Positions 52,585 through 62,478 are shown, counted from the first letter of the stretch. The stretch: 64,000 bases of DNA from Ignavibacteria bacterium (GCA_019912545.1 JAIOIK010000138.1:1-64000), one strand, 5' to 3'. The notes: generated from the letters alone by a model not told the origin. Made by a program: numbers and translations.

Positions 52585-55500
52585 TTAATACTCGTCCATA
52601 CTCTTTATTTCAAGCTGGTCAAGCTTGTATTTGTAGATCGAGTTCACGAAAAGTATGGCTATTTTGAGGTTGTTTATTAAGGGTATATTATAATCAATCG
52701 CTTTGCGGCGCATAATATAGCCATCACGCTCTACGACCTTATGTTTATGTTTTAAAGACTGTGTATTTATAACCAGGTCAAACTTCTTTGCTTCAAGCAT
52801 TGTTAAAATATTCGGGGATCTTTTCTCGTTGATCTTGAATACATGTTTTGATTTTACTTTGTGCTCTTTAAGCAGAAGATGAGTATTTGTTGTGGCGAAA
52901 ATCCTGAAACCCATTTCATTCAGCTTTCTGGCGCTGTCTAAGAATTCAATTTTATCCTCAAGATCGCCTAAAGTGAGCAGTATATTCGATTTAGGCAGGC
53001 GGAAGCCCGTTGATAACAATGATTTCAGGAATGCTTCTTCCATAGATTCACCAAAACATGCTACCTCGCCGGTGGAAGACATTTCGACTCCTAAAATCGG
53101 ATCAGCCCCGCTCAGCCTTGAAAACGAAAACTGCGGCGCTTTAACAACTATGTGATCCAGGTCAAGGGTCTTGTAATCACCCTTAATATCATGACCCAAA
53201 ATTGAACCAACTGCAAACTCAATGAAATTATAATCGGTTGCCTTGGAGATAAACGGGAATGAGCGGCTTGCGCGCAGGTTACACTCAATAACTTTTACCT
53301 TATTTTCTTTTGCAAGGAACTGGATATTAAAGGGCCCTGTAATTTTTAACTCTTTAACGATTGCTTTGGTTATCCTCTTAACCTGGTGTACTGTTTCAAA
53401 GTATAATTTCTGTGGTGGAATCGCAAGCGTTGCATCACCTGAGTGCACTCCGGCATTTTCAACATGCTCGCTAATTGCGTAAATTATCACCTCGCCATTC
53501 TGGCCAACGCCATCAATTTCAATTTCCTTTGCGCCTTCTTCGAATTTCGATATTACTACCGGAAAATCTTTCGAAATGGCCGCATGTTCTTTGATATAAT
53601 CTTCAAGCGATCTGTCGTCATGGCAAACTTTCATCGCAGTACCTGAGAGCACATATGAGGGCCTGATAAGTACCGGGTATTCAATTTTATTCGAAAATTT
53701 CTTTGCCTGTTTCAGATCAGATAGCTCCTGCCAAACGGGCTGATCAATTTCAAGCTTATCTAATATTGAAGAAAATTTATTCCTGTCTTCACATTTATCA
53801 ATTGAGTGAGGCGATGTACCAAGTATCCATACGCCGCTATCATGAAGCTTTAATGCAAGATTGTTTGGGATCTGCCCTCCCATGGAAATAATAATTCCAA
53901 GCGGTTTTTCATATTCATATATATCAAGAACTCTTTCAAGGCTAAGCTCTTCAAAATAAAGCTTATCGCATATATCATAATCAGTGCTAACGGTCTCAGG
54001 GTTATAATTTACCATAATGACCTTGTAACCAAGCTTCCTTAAATATTTGGCGGTATTAACACAGCACCAGTCAAACTCAACCGAGGAGCCGATCTTATAA
54101 GGCCCTGAACCAAGTATCATTATTTTTTTCTCATCGCGTTCTTTGGTTTCCTCAATATCGGAATACTCGCCATGATAAGTTGAATACAGGTAATTAGTTT
54201 CTGCGGGATATTCAGCTGCAAGTGTATCTATCTGCTTGAATACGGGCAATACGCCAAGCGATTTTCTGATTATTCTTATCTCATCTTCATCCGTACCGGT
54301 CATTATGCCGATCTGCTTATCTGAATAACCCAGCCTTTTTGCCTCCGTCAGGAAGTCTTTGGTAATTTCTTCTTTTGTGATCTCAACTTTTCTAAGGCTG
54401 TCAATTTCTGCTATTTGGTAAAGGAACCATTTGTCTATCATAGACATATTGTGAATTTCATCAACAGAGTAACCATCCCTGAGGGCACGCGAAATTGCAA
54501 AAAGTCTGCGCGGCGTAGGGGTAATTATATCTTCTTTTATAGTCTGAGTTTTAGATTTATTCAGCACCAGCCCGAATTTACCAACCTGCAGCATTCTTAT
54601 GGCTTTTTGAACAACCTCGGGGAAGCTTCTGCCGATTGCCATAACTTCGCCTACGGATTTCATCTTGCTGCCTATTTCTTCTTCAACCCTTGGGAATTTC
54701 TGCAGGTCCCATCTTGGTATCTTGAGCGCAACATAATCAAGCGCAGGCTCAAAGCATGAATAAGTTTTTTTAGTAATTGAGTTCTCAAGCTCGGTAAGTT
54801 TATACCCAAGGGCAAGCTTAGCCGCAATATATGCAAGCGGATACCCTGTTACTTTTGATGCAAGTGCTGATGAACGTGAAAGTCTGGCATTTACCTCTAT
54901 GACCCTGTAGTCAAACTCACCATCTCCAGAAACCGAATGAGGGTTTAACGCAAACTGAATATTGCACTCGCCCATTATCTTGAAATGCCTTATAGTTTTG
55001 ATGGATATATCACGTAACTGATGATATTCTGCATTAGAAAGTGTCTGCGAGGGGGCAATGACAATGCTCTCGCCGGTGTGTACCCCAAGGGGATCGAAAT
55101 TCTCCATGTTGCAAACAGTAATGCAGTTATCTGAAGTATCTCTTACAACTTCATATTCAATTTCTTTCCATCCGCGGAGGTCTTCCTCTATCAACACCTG
55201 CGGCGAATAATTGAATGCTTCTTTTAGAGCTTTGGTAATTTCCTTTTCGTTATTGGCAAATCCTGAGCCCAGTCCGCCAAGTGTGAATCCGGCTCTGAGT
55301 ATTACCGGGTAACCAATATCTTTGGCAGCCTTAACACCTGCTTTTACACCTGTAACGGCAATGCTTTTTGGAGTCCTGACTTTGATCTTATTAAGCTCTT
55401 TAACAAAAAGCTCTCTATCTTCAGTCTTGTTAATTGAATCAACCTGAGTACCAAGTACTTCAACATTATTTTTTTTGAGTACCCCGGTTTTATTGAGTTC

Positions 55501-55836
55501 AAGTCCGCAATTAAGCGCAGTCTGCCCCCCGAAACCAAGCATAATACCATCGGGCTTTTCTTTTTTTATCACCTGTTCAACAAAGTAAGGATTTACGGGA
55601 AGCAGGTAAACTTTATCAGCTAGGCCTTTATCGGTCTGCACTGTGGCAATGTTAGGATTGACAAGTACAACATACTTGCCTTCTTCTTTGAGCGCTTTAA
55701 TAGCCTGCGAACCGGAATAATCGAACTCACCCGCCTCACCAATCTTCAGCGCGCCGGAACCAAGAAGCAATATTTTATTTATTGGATTTGTCAAATCGTT
55801 AAGTTTTTTTTCAACCACAGAGGACACAGAGTACAC
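52585..55836 (-). CDS. carB: carbamoyl phosphate synthase large subunit
   Basis: Makes carbamoyl phosphate for pyrimidines and arginine with CarA. 1083 residues with two ATP-grasp halves (KILLLGSGALKIGEAGEFDYSG near the N-terminus and its counterpart KIMILGSGPYKIGSSVEFDW near 570), the HTGESIVIAPSQTLS loop and a C-terminal MGS-like allosteric domain. The sequence type (GLADKVYLLPV, GECNIQFALNP) is the one shared by Bacteroidota and eukaryotic CAD rather than proteobacterial CarB. The start is unusual: GTG 55836 and the first 8 codons (MYSVSSVV) lie entirely within the inverted end of the GxxExxY cassette. The next candidate is TTG 55794 (MTNPINKILLLG), which would give a more normal N-terminus. 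Confidence 0.93.
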   Translation of the reverse strand: MYSVSSVVEKKLNDLTNPINKILLLGSGALKIGEAGEFDYSGSQAIKALKEEGKYVVLVNPNIATVQTDKGLADKVYLLPVNPYFVEQVIKKEKPDGIMLGFGGQTALNCGLELNKTGVLKKNNVEVLGTQVDSINKTEDRELFVKELNKIKVRTPKSIAVTGVKAGVKAAKDIGYPVILRAGFTLGGLGSGFANNEKEITKALKEAFNYSPQVLIEEDLRGWKEIEYEVVRDTSDNCITVCNMENFDPLGVHTGESIVIAPSQTLSNAEYHQLRDISIKTIRHFKIMGECNIQFALNPHSVSGDGEFDYRVIEVNARLSRSSALASKVTGYPLAYIAAKLALGYKLTELENSITKKTYSCFEPALDYVALKIPRWDLQKFPRVEEEIGSKMKSVGEVMAIGRSFPEVVQKAIRMLQVGKFGLVLNKSKTQTIKEDIITPTPRRLFAISRALRDGYSVDEIHNMSMIDKWFLYQIAEIDSLRKVEITKEEITKDFLTEAKRLGYSDKQIGIMTGTDEDEIRIIRKSLGVLPVFKQIDTLAAEYPAETNYLYSTYHGEYSDIEETKERDEKKIMILGSGPYKIGSSVEFDWCCVNTAKYLRKLGYKVIMVNYNPETVSTDYDICDKLYFEELSLERVLDIYEYEKPLGIIISMGGQIPNNLALKLHDSGVWILGTSPHSIDKCEDRNKFSSILDKLEIDQPVWQELSDLKQAKKFSNKIEYPVLIRPSYVLSGTAMKVCHDDRSLEDYIKEHAAISKDFPVVISKFEEGAKEIEIDGVGQNGEVIIYAISEHVENAGVHSGDATLAIPPQKLYFETVHQVKRITKAIVKELKITGPFNIQFLAKENKVKVIECNLRASRSFPFISKATDYNFIEFAVGSILGHDIKGDYKTLDLDHIVVKAPQFSFSRLSGADPILGVEMSSTGEVACFGESMEEAFLKSLLSTGFRLPKSNILLTLGDLEDKIEFLDSARKLNEMGFRIFATTNTHLLLKEHKVKSKHVFKINEKRSPNILTMLEAKKFDLVINTQSLKHKHKVVERDGYIMRRKAIDYNIPLINNLKIAILFVNSIYKYKLDQLEIKSMDEY

Positions 55837-56270
55837 ACTGAGGACTCAGAGTTCAGAAAATTAATCTTTTTATACCATTCACAAGTTTGTTTACGTTAAA
55901 ATTTATCAACAAACCTAATTTACATCCGGATAATTTCAAGTATGTCAAAACCTGAGCTTTGTGAACATCCGTTAATGCTTCACAAGCCTTCACTTCAACA
56001 ATTACTTTGTTTTCAATCAACAAGTCAACTCTGTATCCGCATTCCAAAGTTACATCATAATATCTTAAGGGTAGCGCTTTCTGTCTTTCTGCATGAATTC
56101 CATTTCTGTTAAGCTCAAAGTATAAACATTCTTCATAAGCAGATTCAAGTAAACCGGGACCCAACTCTGAATGTACTCTAATAGCACACCCAATTACTTT
56201 TTCAGTTAACTTATTATCTACTCCGGCGTTTTCTGTGATCTCTGTGCTCAACTCTGTGTTCTCTGTGGTT
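55813..56270. mobile_element. 458-bp cassette with 20-bp inverted ends carrying a GxxExxY gene
   Basis: AACCACAGAGGACACAGAGT at 55813-55832 matches the reverse complement of 56251-56270 (AACCACAGAGAACACAGAGT) at 19 of 20 positions. Weaker similarity continues inward for about 20 more bases. The unit sits exactly between carA (its stop ends 8 nt away) and carB. It carries only a GxxExxY gene and no transposase. It may be a small mobile or mobilisable unit. Confidence 0.6.
55853..56251 (-). CDS. GxxExxY protein, PD-(D/E)xK-nuclease-like
   Basis: 132 residues from TTG 56251, at the inner edge of the inverted repeat; the first residues (MSTEITEN) are themselves repeat-derived. The family motif is GPGLLESAYEECL (G33, E36, Y39). 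A nuclease-like core follows: VDLLIENKVIVEVKA with D76, E86 and K88 in PD-(D/E)xK spacing. The family is widespread, usually short and uncharacterised; it resembles restriction-type or Vsr-like nucleases but has no proven activity. It separates carA from carB. Confidence 0.85.
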   Translation of the reverse strand: MSTEITENAGVDNKLTEKVIGCAIRVHSELGPGLLESAYEECLYFELNRNGIHAERQKALPLRYYDVTLECGYRVDLLIENKVIVEVKACEALTDVHKAQVLTYLKLSGCKLGLLINFNVNKLVNGIKRLIF

Positions 56271-56277
56271 AAAAATA

Positions 56278-57384
56278 TTATATCATGTCAATGAATCTAT
56301 CAAAAAGCCAGCCGGTATCATTGGGGCCGGGAGATGACTCCGGGTGAAACTGCACTGCAAAGAAAGGTTTAGTTTTGTGTTTCACGCCTTCGTTAGTTCC
56401 ATCGTTATTGTTGATAAACCATTCAGTCCAGTCTTCAGGTAGTGTTTTAGTATCAACTGCATAACCGTGATTCTGCGATGTAATATAACAGCGTCCGCCA
56501 ACTTCTATGCATGGCTGATTCTGTGAACGGTGCCCGAATTTGAGTTTATAAGTATCCGCACCTGCTGAAAGTCCGAGTATCTGGCTGCCGAGGCAAATGC
56601 CGAAAATAGGTTTTCCAAGATCAAAAGAATTTCTTAGATTGTTAACAGTGGCAATGCATACTTTAGGATCTCCTGGACCGTTGGATACAAATATTCCGTC
56701 AAAATCATACTTAGAATTTACCGGGTCGTAATCATAAGGCACTCTGATTACTTCGGCATCTCTTTTGAGGAAGTTACGAATGATGTTATTCTTAACACCG
56801 CAATCAATAAGTAAAATTTTCTTTGGATTTTTTTTCGATTTGATTTTCTTCGGTGAATACACGACGGGTTCCTGCACACCAACCAGTCCTGCAAGATTGG
56901 TTTCGTTGGGATCAACTATTTCAGTTGTATAATCATCTATATCAGTTGTGATCTTTCCAAGCATTACTCCGGTAGTTCTTAAGGTCTTTGTAAGCTCCCT
57001 GGTGTCAATTCCATAAATACCGGGTATATTGTTATCCATAAGCCACTGATCGAGAGAAACGGCCGCATCAAAATGACTGTATTCGGAGCTGTAATTGGAA
57101 ATAACTATCCCTCTGACCTGAATCCTGCCGGATTCAAATCCATTTAGGATAGTCTTGGCTGAATCATCCCTTAGAAACTCCGGAATGCCGTAATTGCCTA
57201 TCAAAGGGTATGTAAAAACAAGTATTTGCCCGGAATACGATGGGTCTGTGAGAGATTCGGGGTAACCTGTCATTCCTGTCGTGAAAACAACTTCTCCATC
57301 AGAATTTGCGAATTTTCCGAAACTATAGCCTGCAAAGGTCTTGCCGTTTGCTAAACGAAGGTATACTTTTTGTTTTTCTCTCAA
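56278..57384 (-). CDS. carA: carbamoyl phosphate synthase small subunit
   Basis: Glutaminase subunit that feeds ammonia to CarB. 368 residues. The N-terminal CPSase domain has GEVVFTTGMTGYPESLTDPSY and GIDTRELTK. The class I glutamine amidotransferase domain has the nucleophile Cys in PIFGICLGSQ and the His/Glu pair in VQFHPESSPGP. The start ATG at 57384 has no clear SD. A GxxExxY cassette now lies between carA and carB, so the pair is no longer contiguous but probably is still one transcript. Confidence 0.94.
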   Translation of the reverse strand: MREKQKVYLRLANGKTFAGYSFGKFANSDGEVVFTTGMTGYPESLTDPSYSGQILVFTYPLIGNYGIPEFLRDDSAKTILNGFESGRIQVRGIVISNYSSEYSHFDAAVSLDQWLMDNNIPGIYGIDTRELTKTLRTTGVMLGKITTDIDDYTTEIVDPNETNLAGLVGVQEPVVYSPKKIKSKKNPKKILLIDCGVKNNIIRNFLKRDAEVIRVPYDYDPVNSKYDFDGIFVSNGPGDPKVCIATVNNLRNSFDLGKPIFGICLGSQILGLSAGADTYKLKFGHRSQNQPCIEVGGRCYITSQNHGYAVDTKTLPEDWTEWFINNNDGTNEGVKHKTKPFFAVQFHPESSPGPNDTGWLFDRFIDMI

Positions 57385-57535
57385 TTTTACTGATTATCAG
57401 CCGCGAGTAACTACTGGTGGCTATTAGGTTAGATACGAATATACCAGAAAAAAGTATATGAAAAAGTTTATTAATTTATCCCCAGTTCTTGAATGGTTAT
57501 TATTGCAAAGCACAAAAATAGAAGAAATATTTTTG

Positions 57536-57543
57536 TATTTTTG
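57536..57543 (+). promoter_or_regulatory. -7 box abutting the plsC-like start
   Basis: TATTTTTG, then 5 nt, then the ATG at 57549: a third plus-strand case of near-zero leader length. Confidence 0.4.
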
Positions 57544-57548
57544 TATAT

Positions 57549-58232
57549 ATGTGGCTGATAAAAAACTTTGTAGTAATCCTTTATTCACTGCTTGTAGCCA
57601 TACTTTCTATATTGATCTATCCTATTGATTTTCAGAACAAACTGTCTAATCCCTTAATGAAAGTATGGACAAATGCTGTTCTTTTCATTTACGGTATTAA
57701 AGTAACGGTACATGGCACAGAAAATATAGATGCATCACGGGGAAAAATTTACATTTCAAACCACGCAAGTTATATAGATATCTTTGTACAACTTGCAAAG
57801 TTGCCCGATAATGTGCGTATGATATACAAGAAAGAGATCAATAAGATCCCCATACTAGGCTGGGCAATGTTGTGCGCAGGATTTGTGCCGATAGATAGAG
57901 TTAATATACGCGATGCGATGAAATCGCTTGATAAGGCTGCCGGTCGGGTAAAGAAAGGGCTTTCAGTTGTAATTTATCCTGAGGGTACGAGAACAAAGGA
58001 TGGCACAATTGGAGAATTTAAGCGCGGAATGTTTTTTCTGGCAGAGAAATCAAAGGCAGACCTTGTGCCTGTATCGTTAATGGGAACATTTGAAAGAATG
58101 CCGATAGGAAGCTCCAGAGTCAGGCCGGGAGAAGTGATAATGACAATAGGGAAACCGGTTCAATACAGGAAAGATAAAGAGCTGCTGAACGATATCAGGA
58201 ATATTGTAATAGAAAATTTAGAGCAAAAATAA
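57549..58232 (+). CDS. plsC: 1-acyl-sn-glycerol-3-phosphate acyltransferase
   Basis: 227 residues. Acylates lysophosphatidic acid to phosphatidic acid at the inner membrane. N-terminal hydrophobic anchor (FVVILYSLLVAILSILIYP). Acyltransferase block I is SNHASYIDIF (HX4D), block II is GFVPIDR and block III is VIYPEGTRTKDG with the substrate-binding Glu-Gly. The final block is DLVPVSLMG. It is first in a run plsC-gatC-kdsB-HIT-pyrG on the plus strand, with 3 nt to gatC. Confidence 0.88.
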   Translation: MWLIKNFVVILYSLLVAILSILIYPIDFQNKLSNPLMKVWTNAVLFIYGIKVTVHGTENIDASRGKIYISNHASYIDIFVQLAKLPDNVRMIYKKEINKIPILGWAMLCAGFVPIDRVNIRDAMKSLDKAAGRVKKGLSVVIYPEGTRTKDGTIGEFKRGMFFLAEKSKADLVPVSLMGTFERMPIGSSRVRPGEVIMTIGKPVQYRKDKELLNDIRNIVIENLEQK

Positions 58233-58235
58233 TTT

Positions 58236-58529
58236 ATGTCAGTAACCATAAAAGATGTAGAGCATATTGCAAAGCTTGCGAAGCTGAAATTCACTGATGA
58301 TGAAAAGGTGAAACTGCAGGGCGAGATGAATGAAGTCCTAACCTATATTGAGACAATCAACGAAATTCCCGGACTGGATAGTGTTGAGCCGCTTGAAAAT
58401 ATCAATAATACCGAAAATGTTTTCAGGGAAGATATTGATGAGAAGTGCCTGACTAAAGAAGAAGTATTGAAGAATGCTCCGGAAAAAACCGAGAATTTCT
58501 TTAAGGTGCCAAAAGTACTTGATAAGTAA
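58236..58529 (+). CDS. gatC: Asp-tRNA(Asn)/Glu-tRNA(Gln) amidotransferase subunit C
   Basis: 97 residues. Small subunit of the GatCAB complex, stabilising GatA. Family pattern: IKDVEHIAKLAKLKFTDDE, MNEVLTYIETINEI, LDSVEPLENI, FREDIDEKCLTKEEVLKNAPEK and the terminal FFKVPKVL. gatA and gatB are not in the window. It follows plsC by 3 nt. Confidence 0.93.
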   Translation: MSVTIKDVEHIAKLAKLKFTDDEKVKLQGEMNEVLTYIETINEIPGLDSVEPLENINNTENVFREDIDEKCLTKEEVLKNAPEKTENFFKVPKVLDK

Positions 58530-58540
58530 GTGAAGAGTAA

Positions 58541-59296
58541 GTGAAAAGGCAAAAGGCAGAAGGCAAAAAAAGACTAATTGTTATTGGAGTTATACCTGCG
58601 CGGTATGGCTCAACCCGCCTGCCGGCAAAAGCCCTTGCAGATATTCACGGGAAACCGATGATACAGTATGTTTACGAAAAGTGCCTTAAAGCTAAGCTGC
58701 TTGATGAAGTGCTGGTTGCAACTGATGATAAAAGTATATTAAGCACAGTATTGAGTTTTGGCGGAAATGCAGTAAAGACTTCCAGAAGGCATAGAAGCGG
58801 TACGGATAGAATTGGCGAAGCTATCCGGAATATCAAGTGTGATATTGTAGTGAACATTCAGGGTGATGAACCGATGATATCACCGGCAAATATTGATAAA
58901 GCTATAGAGCCTTTCTTAAAAGACAGCAAGTTGGAAGTATCAACTCTTTGTATAAGTATCAATAATAATGACGAGTTGTTTAATCCCGATGTTGTGAAAG
59001 TGGTTACTGATAATAACGGTTATGCATTATATTTTTCAAGATACCCGATTCCGTTCAACCGCGATAACAACAAAAATGTTAAGCATTACAAGCATATCGG
59101 GCTTTACGTTTACAGATCAAGTTATCTCAGAAGGCTGATTCGGCTTAAGCCCTCAAGGCAGGAATCAGCCGAGAAACTTGAGCAGCTAAGGATACTGGAT
59201 AACGGCGGGAAGATTAAAATAATTGAGACAAGAATTGATTCCCATTCCGTTGATACACCTGCAGACTTAATGAAGGTTCGGAAGTTAATTCGTTAG
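58541..59296 (+). CDS. kdsB: 3-deoxy-manno-octulosonate cytidylyltransferase (CMP-Kdo synthetase)
   Basis: Activates Kdo with CTP for lipid A/LPS synthesis. About 251 residues. Motifs: VIPARYGSTRLPAKALADI, ATDDKSI, KTSRRHRSGTDRIGEA, NIQGDEPMI, FSRYPIPFNRD and YKHIGLYVYR. The only start codon is GTG 58541, in a purine-rich low-complexity stretch (AAAAGGCAAAAGGCAGAAGG) that codes for the non-conserved MKRQKAEGKKRL; the enzyme proper begins at LIVIGVIPARYG. CTP comes from pyrG two genes downstream. Confidence 0.92.
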   Translation: MKRQKAEGKKRLIVIGVIPARYGSTRLPAKALADIHGKPMIQYVYEKCLKAKLLDEVLVATDDKSILSTVLSFGGNAVKTSRRHRSGTDRIGEAIRNIKCDIVVNIQGDEPMISPANIDKAIEPFLKDSKLEVSTLCISINNNDELFNPDVVKVVTDNNGYALYFSRYPIPFNRDNNKNVKHYKHIGLYVYRSSYLRRLIRLKPSRQESAEKLEQLRILDNGGKIKIIETRIDSHSVDTPADLMKVRKLIR

Positions 59297-59310
59297 AGTT
59301 AAATTTTCAG

Positions 59311-59372
59311 CCCGCGACTTCAGTCGTGGGTTATACTAAGAACAAAACAAATTCAAACCGTTTCAACGGTTT
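59311..59372. repeat. two short-loop hairpins in the kdsB-HIT gap
   Basis: CCCGCGACT-TC-AGTCGTGGG (59311-59330) and AAACCGTT-TC-AACGGTTT (59355-59372). Both have a 2-nt TC loop. A third of the kind, CGGCT-TT-AGCCG, is at 152-163. They look like dispersed hairpin repeats, not terminators, since no T tract follows. Confidence 0.55.
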
Positions 59373-59382
59373 AACAGTGATA

Positions 59383-59808
59383 ATGGCAGATTGTGTCTTC
59401 TGTAAAATAATTTCAGGCGAATACACTTCAAGCAAGGTCTACGAGGATGAAACGATCTTGGTTTTTATGGATACGCAACCTGTAAATAAAGGTCATTTAC
59501 TGATTGTGCCGAAGAAACATATTGAGCTGGCCGCAGAACTGGATGATGAAACCTCTTCGAAAATGATGATACTTGCAAGCAGGTTCAATAATGCGCTTCG
59601 AAGGACTGATGTTGAGCTTGAAGGCATTAATTATTTTTTGGCAGACGGCGCATCAGCGGGACAGGAAGTACCTCATACCCATTTGCACCTGATACCGAGG
59701 TTTAAAGGTGATGGATTTGGGTTCGTTTTCCCGGAAGGATACAGAGTTAATTTACCGGAAAGAGAAGAGCTGGATTCAATAGCAGAAAAGATAAAGAATT
59801 TCATATAA
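59383..59808 (+). CDS. HIT family hydrolase
   Basis: 141 residues from ATG 59383 (MADCVFCKIISGEY). An ORF opening at 59326 only adds repeat-derived sequence. The zinc-ribbon start CVFCKIISGE, the GHLLIVPKKHIE region and the histidine triad HTHLHLIPR (HxHxHxx) identify a HIT/HINT-type nucleotide phosphoramidase or nucleotidyl hydrolase. The substrate is not determined by sequence. It lies between kdsB and pyrG. Confidence 0.9.
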   Translation: MADCVFCKIISGEYTSSKVYEDETILVFMDTQPVNKGHLLIVPKKHIELAAELDDETSSKMMILASRFNNALRRTDVELEGINYFLADGASAGQEVPHTHLHLIPRFKGDGFGFVFPEGYRVNLPEREELDSIAEKIKNFI

Positions 59809-59835
59809 GATTAAGCACTAAATCAAAAAACATAA

Positions 59836-61446
<1,611 letters not shown>

Positions 61447-61467
61447 GAACAATAACTGCAAAAAGAG

Positions 61468-61499
61468 AAGCCGGAGAATTAAAATTCTCCGGCTTTTTT
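61468..61499 (+). terminator. rho-independent terminator
   Basis: 13-bp stem AAGCCGGAGAATT / AATTCTCCGGCTT with a 2-nt loop and six T. It ends the plsC-pyrG run. Confidence 0.92.
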
Positions 61500-61555
61500 G
61501 ATTCTAATTGCTTATTTGATTACATTCGCTGAAAATGAGGCGATAGTAATAAAAT

Positions 61556-61834
61556 CTAATTTACTTCAATTCCCAGAAGTTCATTTACATGGTATACTTC
61601 GTCGCTATCGTCAAAATCAAGGCTTATTCCACCGGCGATGTGGTAAGATTTCCTTTGAGAGCTTTTTAATTTTTTTATCTCAGGAAACTTATTTACAGGC
61701 ACAGTTAGCACTCTCCCTCCCTGGAGATAAATTTTCATCAAGTCATTTACAAAATCAACTTTTGTCATTTTGACTAATGGAACTGGATTACTTTTGCTTT
61801 TAAGCGTTGATTGATTTAACTTTTTTACCAGCAT
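61556..61834 (-). CDS. DUF2442 domain protein
   Basis: 92 residues from ATG 61834; the conserved part begins at an internal ATG (61768, MTKVDFVNDLMKIYLQGGR), which would avoid a 35-nt overlap with the preceding gene. The pattern LTVPVNKFPEIKKLKSSQR and HIAGGISLDFDDSDEVYHV is that of DUF2442. These genes commonly pair with DUF4160 genes, as here. Function unknown; a toxin-antitoxin-like role has been guessed from such pairing but is not shown. Confidence 0.8.
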   Translation of the reverse strand: MLVKKLNQSTLKSKSNPVPLVKMTKVDFVNDLMKIYLQGGRVLTVPVNKFPEIKKLKSSQRKSYHIAGGISLDFDDSDEVYHVNELLGIEVN

Positions 61835-62078
61835 AAAATTTATCTAATTGCTTATTTATTAATTCCAGATTATTTGATATAAGTTTCTTTATTTCATTAA
61901 TCTCAGTCTCATTGAAGCCATAATTATAAGCTATTTCAAGGTTCGGTTTGATCCAAAACTTGCACAATCGTGCAATCTTACCGGACTTATCCCTTACATG
62001 AACATGTTTTCTCTTTTCATTAATATCACTGGAAAAAACAAACAATACATATTTTGCAAAAATTACTAACTTACCCAA
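61800..62078 (-). CDS. DUF4160 domain protein
   Basis: 92 residues. DUF4160 pattern: FVFSSDINEKRKHVHVRDKSGKIA is the family's signature region (HVHV), followed by ARLCKFWIKPNLEIAYNYGFN and a helical C-terminus (ELINKQLDKFYAGKK). It starts 1 nt after the ccmE stop and overlaps the DUF2442 gene, so the pair is tightly coupled. Function unknown. Confidence 0.82.
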   Translation of the reverse strand: MGKLVIFAKYVLFVFSSDINEKRKHVHVRDKSGKIARLCKFWIKPNLEIAYNYGFNETEINEIKKLISNNLELINKQLDKFYAGKKVKSINA

Positions 62079-62079
62079 A

Positions 62080-62472
62080 TCATAAATTCGATTTCTTCAC
62101 ATCCTGGCCGTCACCGTCGTATTTCGAGGGACACTTGGTCAGAACTTCTGAAGCATAGAAATGACCATCTTTAATCTTACCTTTTGCAACTACACTTTCA
62201 GCCATTTTAAAATTGTTCGGCTCTGCGCCATCAAGTACTACTTTCATTTCGGTGTCATTTTCATCTTTCATGTAGAAAGTAAACTTGTTGGTTGCTGCAT
62301 CAAACTTTGCATCTTTTTCTTTTACCCATGAGCCTTTTACCTGGCACTTTTTGTGAGTTTCAGCAGCATGCTGGAAGTTGGCGTATTCTACTTTAGTATC
62401 AACAAAAGCATAGAAACCAACCACAAGGAAAACTACTATTATTGCGAATCCGATAATATATCTTTTATTCAT
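62080..62472 (-). CDS. ccmE: cytochrome c maturation protein CcmE, Cys-type
   Basis: Periplasmic haem chaperone anchored by an N-terminal helix (YIIGFAIIVVFLVVGFYAFV). 130 residues. The OB-fold core is visible: VKGSWVKEKDAKFD, KFTFYMKDENDTEMKVVLDG, VVAKGKIKDGHFYASEVLTKC. The usual haem-binding HxxxY is replaced by C114-P-S-K-Y118. CxxxY-type CcmE is known from Desulfovibrio and archaea, in the CcmGH-less variant of System I. The N-terminus has a separate Cys43. It is separated from ccmCD by hicBA. Confidence 0.85.
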   Translation of the reverse strand: MNKRYIIGFAIIVVFLVVGFYAFVDTKVEYANFQHAAETHKKCQVKGSWVKEKDAKFDAATNKFTFYMKDENDTEMKVVLDGAEPNNFKMAESVVAKGKIKDGHFYASEVLTKCPSKYDGDGQDVKKSNL

Positions 62473-62478
62473 GATGTT

